The notes beneath the pieces are model-generated. The model was given only the letters and a program-made list of their open reading frames with translations, was not told the origin of the DNA and searched no databases. From contig DASWNP010000059.1 of the NCBI GenBank assembly GCA_036399175.1, forward strand, positions 223,716 through 287,715: 64,000 nt of DNA. The letters are read 5' to 3'. This document shows positions 36,509-44,170 of the stretch, piece after piece. Source of the DNA: DASWNP01 sp036399175. Lineage in GTDB: Bacteria > Acidobacteriota > Blastocatellia > Pyrinomonadales > Pyrinomonadaceae. Each line of letters begins with the position of its first letter. Within the stretch, counting starts at the first letter, position 1. A program made the translations under genes and the position numbers.

Positions 36509-36528
36509 ATGTCACAATCCATGTCACA
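36509..36528 (+). promoter_or_regulatory. Putative integrase arm-site pair near attR
   Basis: Two ATGTCACA octamers 12 bases apart, matching the pair at 14681-14700 in sequence, spacing and orientation. Confidence 0.5.
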
Positions 36529-36567
36529 AAAGAGAAAGGGCTATCACGTTGGTAGCCCTTTCTCTTT
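36529..36567. terminator. Terminator of the integrase gene
   Basis: A perfect 15-bp inverted repeat (AAAGAGAAAGGGCTA at 36529-36543, complement at 36553-36567), 9-base loop, between int and attR. It can also stop read-through from tRNA-Asn on the other strand. Confidence 0.85.
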
Positions 36568-36568
36568 G

Positions 36569-36649
<81 letters not shown>

Positions 36650-36900
36650 AGATGAGTTGTCGAGCGTGGCGGCGTTGTTCGGTGCGGCGCGACGCGAGGG
36701 GAATTTTATAGCAGAAGGCTTGAGGGGGCGTCAAGCGAGGGGCTGGGCGGAGAGTGTGGGTAGGTTGGAGGGTAATGTTGTAGGTTGTTGGAGCGGGTGG
36801 ATGTGGTGGGATTGGCTTGCGTGCGGAAAGATATTGAGAGATTATCTGTCACCGCCTTTTGCATAAAATTTAGACGAATATTCGTTGGAGGGTCAGGTGT

Positions 36901-37638
36901 ATGCAGCGTCGGGAGACCAAGTGGTTCAGTCATAATTTGGAGAGGGAGATGCCGCTCGTGGCTTACGGGCACGCGGGCTATCCTTTGTTGATGCTCCCGA
37001 CGGCAGCGGCAGACTATCTTGAGTATGAGCGATTTCTCCTGATTGATGCGCTTCGGCCTTTGGTAGATGCGGGGCGTGTGCGTCCGTATTCAATCAATAG
37101 TGTGAATCGCTACAGCCTTCTGAACGAGCAGGCTTCGCCGCCGTTGAAGGCGGAGCTTTTGACGCGCTACGACCGTTACATCACGGAAGAGGTGCTGCCG
37201 CTCATCAGGAATGATACGGGCGACGGCGGCGCTCGTCCGCTCGTGACGGGCGCGAGCCTCGGCGCGTTTCTTTCGGCCAACCTCTACTTTCGTCACCCGG
37301 ATTTGCTGCGCGGCGTGATTGCCATGAGCGGAAGCTACGACGTGCGCTCGTACTTCGACGGCTACTCGGACGACAACGTCTATTTCAATAACCCGATGCA
37401 GTATCTCCCGAACCTCAACGACGAATACCACCTGCCACTGCTCCGACAGGCCGACGCCATCGTGATTCTGACCGGGCAGGGAGCCTATGAAGCGCCCAAC
37501 CGCAGCCGGGAGCTTTCCGCCGTCCTGCGCTCGAAGGGAATCCCTCACACGCTCGACGTGTGGGGACACGACGTAGACCACGACTGGCCCTGGTGGCGCA
37601 AGATGCTCCCCTATTGGCTCGACAAACTACTGCACTAA
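36901..37638 (+). CDS. Esterase D-family alpha/beta hydrolase
   Basis: A 245-residue protein with no signal peptide. The nucleophile elbow TGASLGAF (about 116-123, GxSxG-type) is preceded by a helix, a catalytic acid is plausible in the ILTGQGAYE region, and the His is in WGHDVDHDWPWW (about 222-233). The length and the AMSGSYDVRSYFDGY segment fit the putative esterase family (PF00756). The ATG at 36901 has GGAGGG upstream. It faces the PBP1A gene, with a 28-bp palindrome between them. The natural substrate is unknown. Confidence 0.8.
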   Translation: MQRRETKWFSHNLEREMPLVAYGHAGYPLLMLPTAAADYLEYERFLLIDALRPLVDAGRVRPYSINSVNRYSLLNEQASPPLKAELLTRYDRYITEEVLPLIRNDTGDGGARPLVTGASLGAFLSANLYFRHPDLLRGVIAMSGSYDVRSYFDGYSDDNVYFNNPMQYLPNLNDEYHLPLLRQADAIVILTGQGAYEAPNRSRELSAVLRSKGIPHTLDVWGHDVDHDWPWWRKMLPYWLDKLLH

Positions 37639-37649
37639 TCAGAGTATGA

Positions 37650-37714
37650 ACGATGAACGCGGAAGGATGAATGAAAGGCAAGCTGTCTTTCATTCATCCT
37701 TCCGCGTTCATCGT
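37650..37714. repeat. Heptad palindrome / bidirectional terminator
   Basis: Perfect 28-bp arms at 37650-37677 and 37687-37714 with a 9-base loop. The left arm reads in 7-base units (GAACGAT, GAACGCG, GAAGGAT, GAATGAA). It lies between the stops of two convergent genes and could terminate both. Confidence 0.88.
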
Positions 37715-37725
37715 TTATCGTTTCT

Positions 37726-40347
37726 TTACGGCTTGTCGGGCTCGTCCGTGCCCTTCTTGCCTTTTTTCTTCTGCGTCTCGACCTCGCGCGGGCGGGTTTG
37801 AGCCGGAGCAGTGGGAGGCGGAGGGGCATCGTCGTCTGTGGGGACGACGATGGGTTTTCTGGCCGCGCCGTCGGCGGCTGGCAGCGCAGTTGATGTAGCG
37901 CCTTCGCCGGTGCTGCTACTGCCCTCGCCTGCTGCGGGCGGCAGGGTGATGGTCTCCAGCTTGGGCTCGGAGAGCGCCATCGGAAGCGAGCTGTCGCCGC
38001 CACCGCCGCGTGTGGAGCGGACGGCGTAGAGGCGCTCGCGCTCTTCGGCCATCTCGCGCATACGCTGCTGGTAAAGCTCCTTGATGTCTTCGGGCATCTT
38101 GGGCGGCTTCTCGAAAGTCTCTTTGGGCTTGTCCTTGAGAAAATCTTTCATAAAGTCGACGAAGATAGGAAGCGCGCCGTGCCCGCCGGTCATGTCGCGC
38201 CCCAAGGACTTCTTGCGCTCCGAGTAGCCCATCCAGACGCCTGTCACGTAGCTCGGCGTGTAGCCGATGAACCAAACGTCCGTGTGGTCGTTGACCGTTC
38301 CGGTCTTGCCGGCCATCGGCACGCCGACAGCCTTCGCGCCCGTCGCCGTCCCGCTATCGACGACGGCGCGCATCATGTCCACCATCGTCAGGGCGACATA
38401 CTCGCTCATCACTTCGGAGGTCGTCTTCTCCCACTCTTCGAGCGTCGCGCCGTCGCGGTCGAGGACGCGTCGGATGAGGTGCTGCTGGTGGCGCACGCCC
38501 TTGTTGGCGAAGGCCGAATAGGCCGAGACCATCTGGTCGAGCGGAACTTCGGTCGCGCCGAGCGCCGAGGGCAGGTAGGGAGCCATCGGGACGGTGATGC
38601 CGAAGCGGCGTACCATCTGCGCGCCGGTCTGGATGCCGACCATGTCGAGCAGATGCACGGCGGCGATGTTGAGCGACTTGGCGAGCGCGGTTTTCATCGG
38701 CACGTCGCCGTGACCGAGCGAGCCGTCGAAGTTGTGCGGCTGCCAACTGCCGCGACGAATCGGCGCGCCGCTCACTTTCGATTCCGGCGAGAGACCCCAC
38801 TCGACCGCCGCCGCGTAGACGAAGGGCTTGAAGGCCGAGCCGGTTTGACGGTAAGCCTGTGTGGCGTTGTTGAACTTGTTGGTATTGAAGTCGTAGCCGC
38901 CGACCATCGCCACCACTTCGCCGTTCTTGGCGTTGATGGTCATCATCGCGCCCTGCACGGCGGGAATCTGCGAAGGCTCGACCTTGAGCGTGCGCGCCTC
39001 TTCGTTGACCTCTTTGATTTTGAACTCGACGAGGTCGCCGAGCTTGAACTCGCTCTTGGGCTGCCGAGGGGCGGCGCGTCCCATGTCTTTGGCGGTGAGT
39101 GTGGCCGTGTAGTTGCCGAAGCGGACGGTCGCTTCGTTACGTGCGGCGTCGATTTTGGTGATGAGGCCGGTCAGATAGGTTTCGGGCTCATACTCGTTGG
39201 CGTACCAGTCGGGGTGCTTGTAGTTGGCGAGCTGCTGCGGCGAGACGGGCGCGACGTTGCCGCCGGCGTCCGCGCCGATGTTCTTGTAGTCGGAGCGCCA
39301 GCCGCCGTGCGTGCGGTCGTACTGGCGAAGACCGTCGCGCAGAGCTTTGTAAGCCTCCTTCTGCGCTTCGACGTTGATGGTCGAATAGACGGTCAAGCCT
39401 CCCTGCGCGACGCGCGTCGTGTACTTCTCTTCGAGGTACTGACGTATCTCTTCGACCGGATACTGGAAGGGCGAGGTGCGCTGCTGCGCCGGGTAGAAGG
39501 CCGTGTCGGCGAGGCGGATGGGGCGAGCTTTGGCGGCGTCGGCCTCCGCTTGCGAGACGAAGCCGTTCTTCGCCATCAGTTCGAGCACGAGGTTGCGTCG
39601 GTCTCTGGCCGCCTCCATGCTGACGGTCGGCGAAAGCTGCGAGGGCGAGCGAGGGATACCGGCCAGAAGCGCCGCTTCATCAATCGAGAGGTCTTTGGCG
39701 TTCTTGTTGAAGTAGGTCTGCGCGGCGGCCTCGAAGCCGTAGGCGTTCGCGCCCAGGAAGATGTGGTTGACGTACATCTCCATGATTTGATTCTTCGTGT
39801 AGAAACGCTCTATCTCAAGCGCCATGACCCACTCTTTGGTCTTGCGCGAGAGGGTTTGCTCGCGCGTCAGGAAGAGGTTCTTGGCGAGCTGCTGCGTCAA
39901 GGTCGAGCCGCCTTCGCGGCTGCCGGTCGTGATGTTCTTCCAGACCGCGCCGGCGATGCGAATCGGGTCGATGCCGACGTGGTCGTTGAAGCGCACGTCC
40001 TCGACGGCGAGGATGGCGTTCTTGACGTTCGAGGGAATCTCTTCGTAACGGAGCGGGATGCGACGCTCAAGAGCGAACTCGCCGATGACGGTCTCGCCGT
40101 CGTCGGCGTAGACGCGCGTCACGACGCTCGGCCTGTAAGTCGCAAGCGAAGCGACTTCGGTCGCCGCCGTCGAATAGTTAAGCTCGTAGGCCAAGACGAT
40201 ACCGGTCAAACCGCCCGCCGAGAGCGCGAGCAGCAGCACGGCGGGCAGCCAGAAACGGCGCAAGATGCTGCCGCGCTTCTTCTGCGCGGGAGGGCGAACA
40301 TGCGTGCTTCGACGCGCGGGTGCGTGGCGTGAATCTTGAACAGACAT
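37726..40347 (-). CDS. mrcA: Class A penicillin-binding protein (PBP1A)
   Basis: An 873-residue bifunctional peptidoglycan synthase. A single transmembrane helix lies at about 30-55. The GT51 glycosyltransferase (about 70-250) has catalytic E116 in AILAVEDVRF, and EGGSTLTQQLAKN. The transpeptidase has the active serine in TGSAFKPF (S504), an SxN motif (AKSLNIA) and KTG (AGKTGTVNDHTDVWFIG). A Pro/Glu-rich C-terminal tail of about 120 residues is disordered. All catalytic motifs are intact. It is divergent from tmRNA. Confidence 0.95.
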   Translation of the reverse strand: MSVQDSRHAPARRSTHVRPPAQKKRGSILRRFWLPAVLLLALSAGGLTGIVLAYELNYSTAATEVASLATYRPSVVTRVYADDGETVIGEFALERRIPLRYEEIPSNVKNAILAVEDVRFNDHVGIDPIRIAGAVWKNITTGSREGGSTLTQQLAKNLFLTREQTLSRKTKEWVMALEIERFYTKNQIMEMYVNHIFLGANAYGFEAAAQTYFNKNAKDLSIDEAALLAGIPRSPSQLSPTVSMEAARDRRNLVLELMAKNGFVSQAEADAAKARPIRLADTAFYPAQQRTSPFQYPVEEIRQYLEEKYTTRVAQGGLTVYSTINVEAQKEAYKALRDGLRQYDRTHGGWRSDYKNIGADAGGNVAPVSPQQLANYKHPDWYANEYEPETYLTGLITKIDAARNEATVRFGNYTATLTAKDMGRAAPRQPKSEFKLGDLVEFKIKEVNEEARTLKVEPSQIPAVQGAMMTINAKNGEVVAMVGGYDFNTNKFNNATQAYRQTGSAFKPFVYAAAVEWGLSPESKVSGAPIRRGSWQPHNFDGSLGHGDVPMKTALAKSLNIAAVHLLDMVGIQTGAQMVRRFGITVPMAPYLPSALGATEVPLDQMVSAYSAFANKGVRHQQHLIRRVLDRDGATLEEWEKTTSEVMSEYVALTMVDMMRAVVDSGTATGAKAVGVPMAGKTGTVNDHTDVWFIGYTPSYVTGVWMGYSERKKSLGRDMTGGHGALPIFVDFMKDFLKDKPKETFEKPPKMPEDIKELYQQRMREMAEERERLYAVRSTRGGGGDSSLPMALSEPKLETITLPPAAGEGSSSTGEGATSTALPAADGAARKPIVVPTDDDAPPPPTAPAQTRPREVETQKKKGKKGTDEPDKP

Positions 40348-40571
40348 GCGAAATCAATCCTTGTCAGAAATAGACGCCGGAGACGACGGCGAGGCTTCAA
40401 CGCTCTTAGCCCGTGTCTGGAAGAGACGCTTTCTATGGATGCTTCAAGAGCACCCGAAGGATGGATTATACAGCACCCGAGAAGAATCGGCGAAACGGAC
40501 GAAAAGGGTATCGAACGGTTTTCCCATCGCGCGGCAAGTTCTTGAGTCTCAAATGTTTTAGGCATCCGGCC

Positions 40572-40600
40572 TTGACCGTCGGGCATCTAAAATCTAGAAT
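40572..40600 (+). promoter_or_regulatory. Sigma-70-type promoter of tmRNA
   Basis: TTGACC at 40572-40577, a 17-base spacer, then TAGAAT at 40595-40600. The predicted start is about 10 bases before the mature tmRNA 5' end. Confidence 0.8.
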
Positions 40601-40616
40601 CGGCGGCATTCCCGAA

Positions 40617-41006
40617 GGGGGCGAAAGGTCTCGACAGGGGTTATGCTCGTCGAGCGGATGCATGCAGGGCTCTCTCTAGGCAGCTCTTTAAAAAGCTTGG
40701 GGAAACACAAATGCCAACTCCAACGAGTTAGCTCTCGCGGCCTAGTTAAAAGCTAGCCTGTGAGCGTTTCGCCGCAAGTCGCTCATGCGCGCGGAGTGAA
40801 ATGTCACTTAGATGAGCTGGCTCGCGTCCACCGCCCGGGGGACGCGGGTGAGAAAAACCGGGATAGCCTTCGGCGGGGTCTTAGTCGTTTCACTGACCCG
40901 GCGACGGCGAACGCGCCCGTGAAAGACGGGCAGCAGAGAAACGACTAAGCATGTAGATTCCGACGGCGACGACTTCTGGACCCGAGTTCGATTCTCGGCG
41001 CCTCCA
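40617..41006 (+). ncRNA. ssrA: tmRNA (ssrA)
   Basis: About 390 bases. The 5' end GGGGGCG pairs with CGCCTCC at 40999-41005, forming the tRNA-like acceptor stem with one G-U pair. The T-arm is CCGAG-TTCGATT-CTCGG at 40982-40998. CCA is not encoded after the discriminator A. The tag-coding region at about 40701-40745 reads (G)NTNANSNELALAA and then stop TAG; the ALAA end is the usual degradation signal. The rest would form pseudoknots (GGCGAGC-type helices are visible). It rescues stalled ribosomes with SmpB; Lon, encoded at 56919, can degrade tagged proteins. Confidence 0.95.
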
Positions 41007-41074
41007 CTAAAAGATTTTCCGAAGCGTCAGCGCGATTCCGGAGCGGTCAACGAGGCGGATGGTGTGATACCATC

Positions 41075-41099
41075 GCGGCCTCGGTTGGCCGCTTTTTTT
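41075..41099 (+). terminator. Rho-independent terminator of tmRNA
   Basis: GCGGCC-tcggtt-GGCCGC followed by seven T. Confidence 0.88.
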
Positions 41100-41125
41100 A
41101 CGTCCGCCTTCAGAGAGAAGAGAGT

Positions 41126-42019
41126 TTGTCGAGAGAGAACCTGCCAATCGGAATCTTTGACAGTGGAGTGGGCGGCCTGACGGTCTACCGCGCGCTACAC
41201 GAGCGTCTGCCCGAAGAGCGCTTCGTCTATCTGGGCGACACGGCGCGCGTGCCCTACGGGACGAAATCGCTGGCGACGGTTGAGAGGTATGCTATCGAGA
41301 ACGCGCGGTTTCTCGAAGCGCACGGCGTCAAGCTGCTGGTCGTGGCGTGCAACACGGCTTCGGCGCTGGCGCTTCCGGCGATAAGGGAGAGCGTCGGCGT
41401 GCCTGTGGTGGGCGTCATCGAGCCGGGCGCGCGTGCTGTGGTGCGCGAGTCTGTGGGTCGGAGAATCGGCGTCATTGCGACGGAATCGACCGTCAAAAGC
41501 GGCGCTTACAGCGAAGCCATCAGGCGGATAGCGCCCGAGGCCGAGGTCTTCGAGCGAGCCTGCGCGCTCTTCGTGCCGCTCGCCGAAGAGGGTTGGGCTG
41601 AGACGGAGGTGGCGCGCATGGTCGCCGCCGAATACCTGAGCGATTTAAGCGGTGAGAGCGTCGATGCGCTCGTCCTCGGCTGCACGCATTACCCAATCCT
41701 GCGCGGCGTGATTCAGCAGACGGTGGGCGCTCAGGTGCGTTTGATTGATTCGGGCGAAGCGGCGGCTGAGAGCGTCGAGGCGCTGCTCTCGAATGAAGAA
41801 CTGCGACGCACGACGGGCGAGTCGGCTTCAAACAAAGACGGCGCGGAAGGGTCGCCCGCGCGCTCGCGCCAGTTGTGCGACGACATGGATCATTTTTACG
41901 TGACGGACGCGGCGGAGCGCTTCGCGCGCGTCGCAGAGAGATTCCTGGGAAGCGCGCCTCGCGTCTTGGAGGCCGTAGAAGTTTGGGGACACGATGAGTT
42001 TCAAACCCGACAGCGTTAA
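41126..42019 (+). CDS. murI: Glutamate racemase
   Basis: A 297-residue enzyme making D-glutamate for peptidoglycan. The N-terminal IGIFDSGVGGLTV and LGDTARVPYG are signatures. The two catalytic cysteines are C75 (VACNTASA) and C186 (LGCTHYP). It begins at TTG 41126 with a purine-rich leader; no better ATG lies nearby. Between about 220 and 255 there is a Ser/Gly/Lys-rich insertion not typical of the family. It overlaps rph by 26 bases, so both are one operon. Confidence 0.93.
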   Translation: MSRENLPIGIFDSGVGGLTVYRALHERLPEERFVYLGDTARVPYGTKSLATVERYAIENARFLEAHGVKLLVVACNTASALALPAIRESVGVPVVGVIEPGARAVVRESVGRRIGVIATESTVKSGAYSEAIRRIAPEAEVFERACALFVPLAEEGWAETEVARMVAAEYLSDLSGESVDALVLGCTHYPILRGVIQQTVGAQVRLIDSGEAAAESVEALLSNEELRRTTGESASNKDGAEGSPARSRQLCDDMDHFYVTDAAERFARVAERFLGSAPRVLEAVEVWGHDEFQTRQR

Positions 42020-42749
42020 CTTCAAACGCACAGACGGACGCCGCGCGGACGAACTGCGCGAGGTTCGCATCACGCCTAACTTCATGCCCTATGCCGAAGG
42101 CTCGGCGCTCATCGAGATGGGGCGCACGCGCGTCATCTGCACGGCGACTCTCGAAGACCGCGTGCCGCCCTTTCGTCGCAACACCGGACAGGGCTGGCTG
42201 ACGGCTGAATATGCGATGCTTCCGCGCGCCACGCAGCAGCGCACGCAGCGCGAGACGGGGCGCGGCGGCCCCTCCGGGCGCACGCACGAGATACAGCGTC
42301 TCATCGGTCGCTCTCTGCGCGCCATCGCAGACCTCTCGCTTCTCGGCGAGCGCACCATCACGCTCGATTGCGACGTGCTGCAAGCCGACGGCGGCACGCG
42401 CACCGCTTCGATAACGGGCGCTTACGTCGCTTTCGTGATGGCCTGCCGACGGTTGCAGAGCGCGGGCAAAATCGCGCGTCTGCCTTTGAAGGGCGAGGTG
42501 GCGGCCGTCAGCGTCGGCATCGTCGGCGCGACGCCGCTTCTCGATTTGAAGTACGACGAAGATTCTGCGGCGGCGGTCGATATGAACGTCGTCTGCACGG
42601 GCGACGGGCGTTTCATCGAGCTACAGGGCACAGCCGAGGGTGAGCCCTTCACGCGCGCCGAGATGGAAGCGCTTCTGGCTCTCGCCTCGTCGGGCATCGA
42701 AACCCTCTTCGCCGCCCAGCGCGCCGCCCTCGAACAAGCCACACTCTAG
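41994..42749 (+). CDS. rph: Ribonuclease PH
   Basis: A 251-residue phosphorolytic 3'-5' exoribonuclease that trims tRNA 3' ends. Family segments are RTDGRRADELR, the Arg-rich loop around RATQQRTQRETGRG, EIQRLIGRSLRA and LDCDVLQADGGTRTASITGA. The start overlaps the murI end, giving translational coupling. A heptad palindrome follows the stop immediately. Confidence 0.95.
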   Translation: MSFKPDSVNFKRTDGRRADELREVRITPNFMPYAEGSALIEMGRTRVICTATLEDRVPPFRRNTGQGWLTAEYAMLPRATQQRTQRETGRGGPSGRTHEIQRLIGRSLRAIADLSLLGERTITLDCDVLQADGGTRTASITGAYVAFVMACRRLQSAGKIARLPLKGEVAAVSVGIVGATPLLDLKYDEDSAAAVDMNVVCTGDGRFIELQGTAEGEPFTRAEMEALLALASSGIETLFAAQRAALEQATL

Positions 42750-42858
42750 AAGGATAGGGAAAGGGGCAAAGGTAAAAGGAGAAAGGGAAGGCCAACCCGC
42801 TTCTGTCCTGATTTTAACCTTTAACCTTTCGCCCTTTCCCTTTCGCCTTTTGCCTTTC
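42750..42858. repeat. Heptad palindrome (word AAAGG/CCTTT)
   Basis: The left arm, about 42750-42792, is built of 7-mers ending in AAAGG-like cores (GAAAGGG, GCAAAGG, TAAAAGG, AGAAAGG). The right arm, about 42813-42858, is the complement (CCTTTAA, CCTTTCG, CCCTTTC, CCTTTCG, CCTTTTG). Confidence 0.8.
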
Positions 42859-42972
42859 ATCGGGCAACAGCGACGAGGGTTTACGACATCTGATAGCGAT
42901 TACAGGACGGCGAACGCTTTCGCCGTCAGCCCGCGACCACCGGCAACGACGACAAAGGAGTTACGCCCCAAC

Positions 42973-43488
42973 ATGCGAAGCTTAAAGTGGATTCTGGCCT
43001 GCGCCTGCCTCGTTGTGCTCGGCGCGACAGCCGCCCTCGCGCAGTCGGAGAGTTTTACCAGCGCCGATGTGGAATACACGCTGGAGCTGCCCACGCAGAC
43101 GTGGAAGGCCACGTCGCGGCCTGACAACGTGCATCAGCACATGGAGTTCGTCAACGGCGACCGCGCGAGCGGCTACCTGCGCGTCCGCAAAGAGCTGGTC
43201 GATGCCGGAACCAGCGCCGCCGACCTCGCCAACCGCGACCTCGACGCCAAGCTCAATTTCCTCCCCGGCTTCGTGCGCGGCAAGCAGGAACGCTTCACCG
43301 GACGCCTGAGCGGCGTCACGGCCTCCTACGAATACACCAGCGCAGGCAAACCGATGCTCGGCCTCGTCTACTACCTGCAATCGGACAACCGAACCGTCTA
43401 TACCCTTCACTTCACAGGTCGGCGCGACAAACTCCAACTCATCCGCAACCAGACCGACATCATCGCCCGCAGCTTTCATCTGAAATAA
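42973..43488 (+). CDS. Small secreted protein, PsbP-like fold possible
   Basis: A 171-residue protein from the ATG at 42973. The signal peptide is about 1-24 (ILACACLVVLGATAALAQ); a longer in-frame start at 42640 would bury it and run into rph. The mature domain has alternating strands (VEYTLELPTQTWKATSRPD, GYLRVRKELV, GVTASYEYTSAGKPMLGLVY, TVYTLHFTGRRDKLQLIRNQ), a layout seen in PsbP/DUF1795-like lipoproteins. There is no lipobox Cys at the cleavage site. Function is unknown. It is flanked on both sides by heptad palindromes. Confidence 0.8.
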   Translation: MRSLKWILACACLVVLGATAALAQSESFTSADVEYTLELPTQTWKATSRPDNVHQHMEFVNGDRASGYLRVRKELVDAGTSAADLANRDLDAKLNFLPGFVRGKQERFTGRLSGVTASYEYTSAGKPMLGLVYYLQSDNRTVYTLHFTGRRDKLQLIRNQTDIIARSFHLK

Positions 43489-43489
43489 G

Positions 43490-43626
43490 CAGTCAGCAAT
43501 CAGCTATCAGCTATCAGCCGGACAATAATCGTGAATAGTGAGCCTGACGCGGGTTCACTATTCACGATTTTCGATTTAGGATGCTCTGGCTGACTGCTGA
43601 TAGCTGACCGCTGATTGCTGATAGCT
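43490..43626. repeat. Nested heptad palindromes, two words
   Basis: The outer arms (43490-43519 and about 43588-43626) use units such as CTATCAG and CTGATAG. Inside them is a separate palindrome of the AATCGTG family (43527-43541 and 43554-43570). So one element is inserted in the loop of another. It sits just upstream of the SET gene. Confidence 0.85.
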
Positions 43627-43634
43627 TCCATTCC

Positions 43635-44063
43635 ATGAAACTCGCCGCAGGTCTCGCCATCCGCCCGTCGCCGATTGACGGCAAGGGCTGCTTTGCCACC
43701 ACCTTTTTCCCGAAGGGGCACAAGATAGCCGAGTACACCGGCGAGCGAATCTCCCGCCGCGAAGTGGCACGCCGCATCCGCACCCGACGCAAGCTTCGCA
43801 TCTGCGCCATCAATCAATACTGGAGTCTCGACGGCAGTCGCGGCGGCAACGGCACGCACTACATCAATCACTCCTGCGAGCCCAACACCTACATGAAAAT
43901 CCTCTACGGCCACATCCTCTTCATCGCCCTGCGCGACATTCGCCCCGGCGAAGAACTCACCCTCGACTACGTCTCCACCTACCACTCAGACAAAAAACGC
44001 TGCCACTGCAAAGCCGCGAGCTGTCGCGGCACAATCAATAAAGCAGTAAATGGTGAATCGTAA
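43635..44063 (+). CDS. SET-domain protein (putative lysine methyltransferase)
   Basis: A 142-residue single-domain protein. The SET core starts with GLAIRPSPIDGKGCFATTFF. The pseudoknot motif NHSCEPN is at 78-84, GEELTLDY at about 105-112, and a post-SET zinc cluster CHCKAASC (C123, C125, C130, probably with C81) is present. These are the residues for SAM and Lys binding, so it is probably active. Bacterial SET proteins can modify ribosomal or other proteins; the target is unknown. The last codons and TAA stop are formed by the start of a heptad palindrome, so the C-terminal tail VNGES may be repeat-derived. Confidence 0.88.
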   Translation: MKLAAGLAIRPSPIDGKGCFATTFFPKGHKIAEYTGERISRREVARRIRTRRKLRICAINQYWSLDGSRGGNGTHYINHSCEPNTYMKILYGHILFIALRDIRPGEELTLDYVSTYHSDKKRCHCKAASCRGTINKAVNGES

Positions 44064-44166
44064 ATCGTAAATAGTTTGAGCTGGATGGGGCTTGAAACTT
44101 CGAGAGCAAGCGGCTTGATAGAAAAGCCTTCAATCACTATTTACGATTTACGATTCACGATTTACG
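44048..44166. repeat. Heptad palindrome (word AATCGTA), overlaps SET stop
   Basis: The left arm at about 44048-44075 and the right arm at 44136-44166 match at 23 of 24 central positions. It belongs to the same word family as 43527, 56268 and 56828. It separates two convergent genes. Confidence 0.88.
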
Positions 44167-44170
44167 GCTT

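Noticed and set aside
38179..40332. 717-codon plus-strand frame opposite PBP1A
   Set aside because: It is antisense to a complete PBP1A with all catalytic motifs; its composition is Arg/Val/Asp-rich without any domain.
40760..40948. Short plus-strand open frame
   Set aside because: It lies wholly inside tmRNA.
40617..41006. tRNA-Sec near selA
   Set aside because: The tRNA-like ends are about 390 bases apart with a tag frame ending ALAA-stop, so it is tmRNA. No tRNA-Sec is seen in the window.
42640..42972. N-terminal extension of the 42973 secreted protein
   Set aside because: The extension overlaps rph and a repeat element and would hide the clear signal peptide at 42973.
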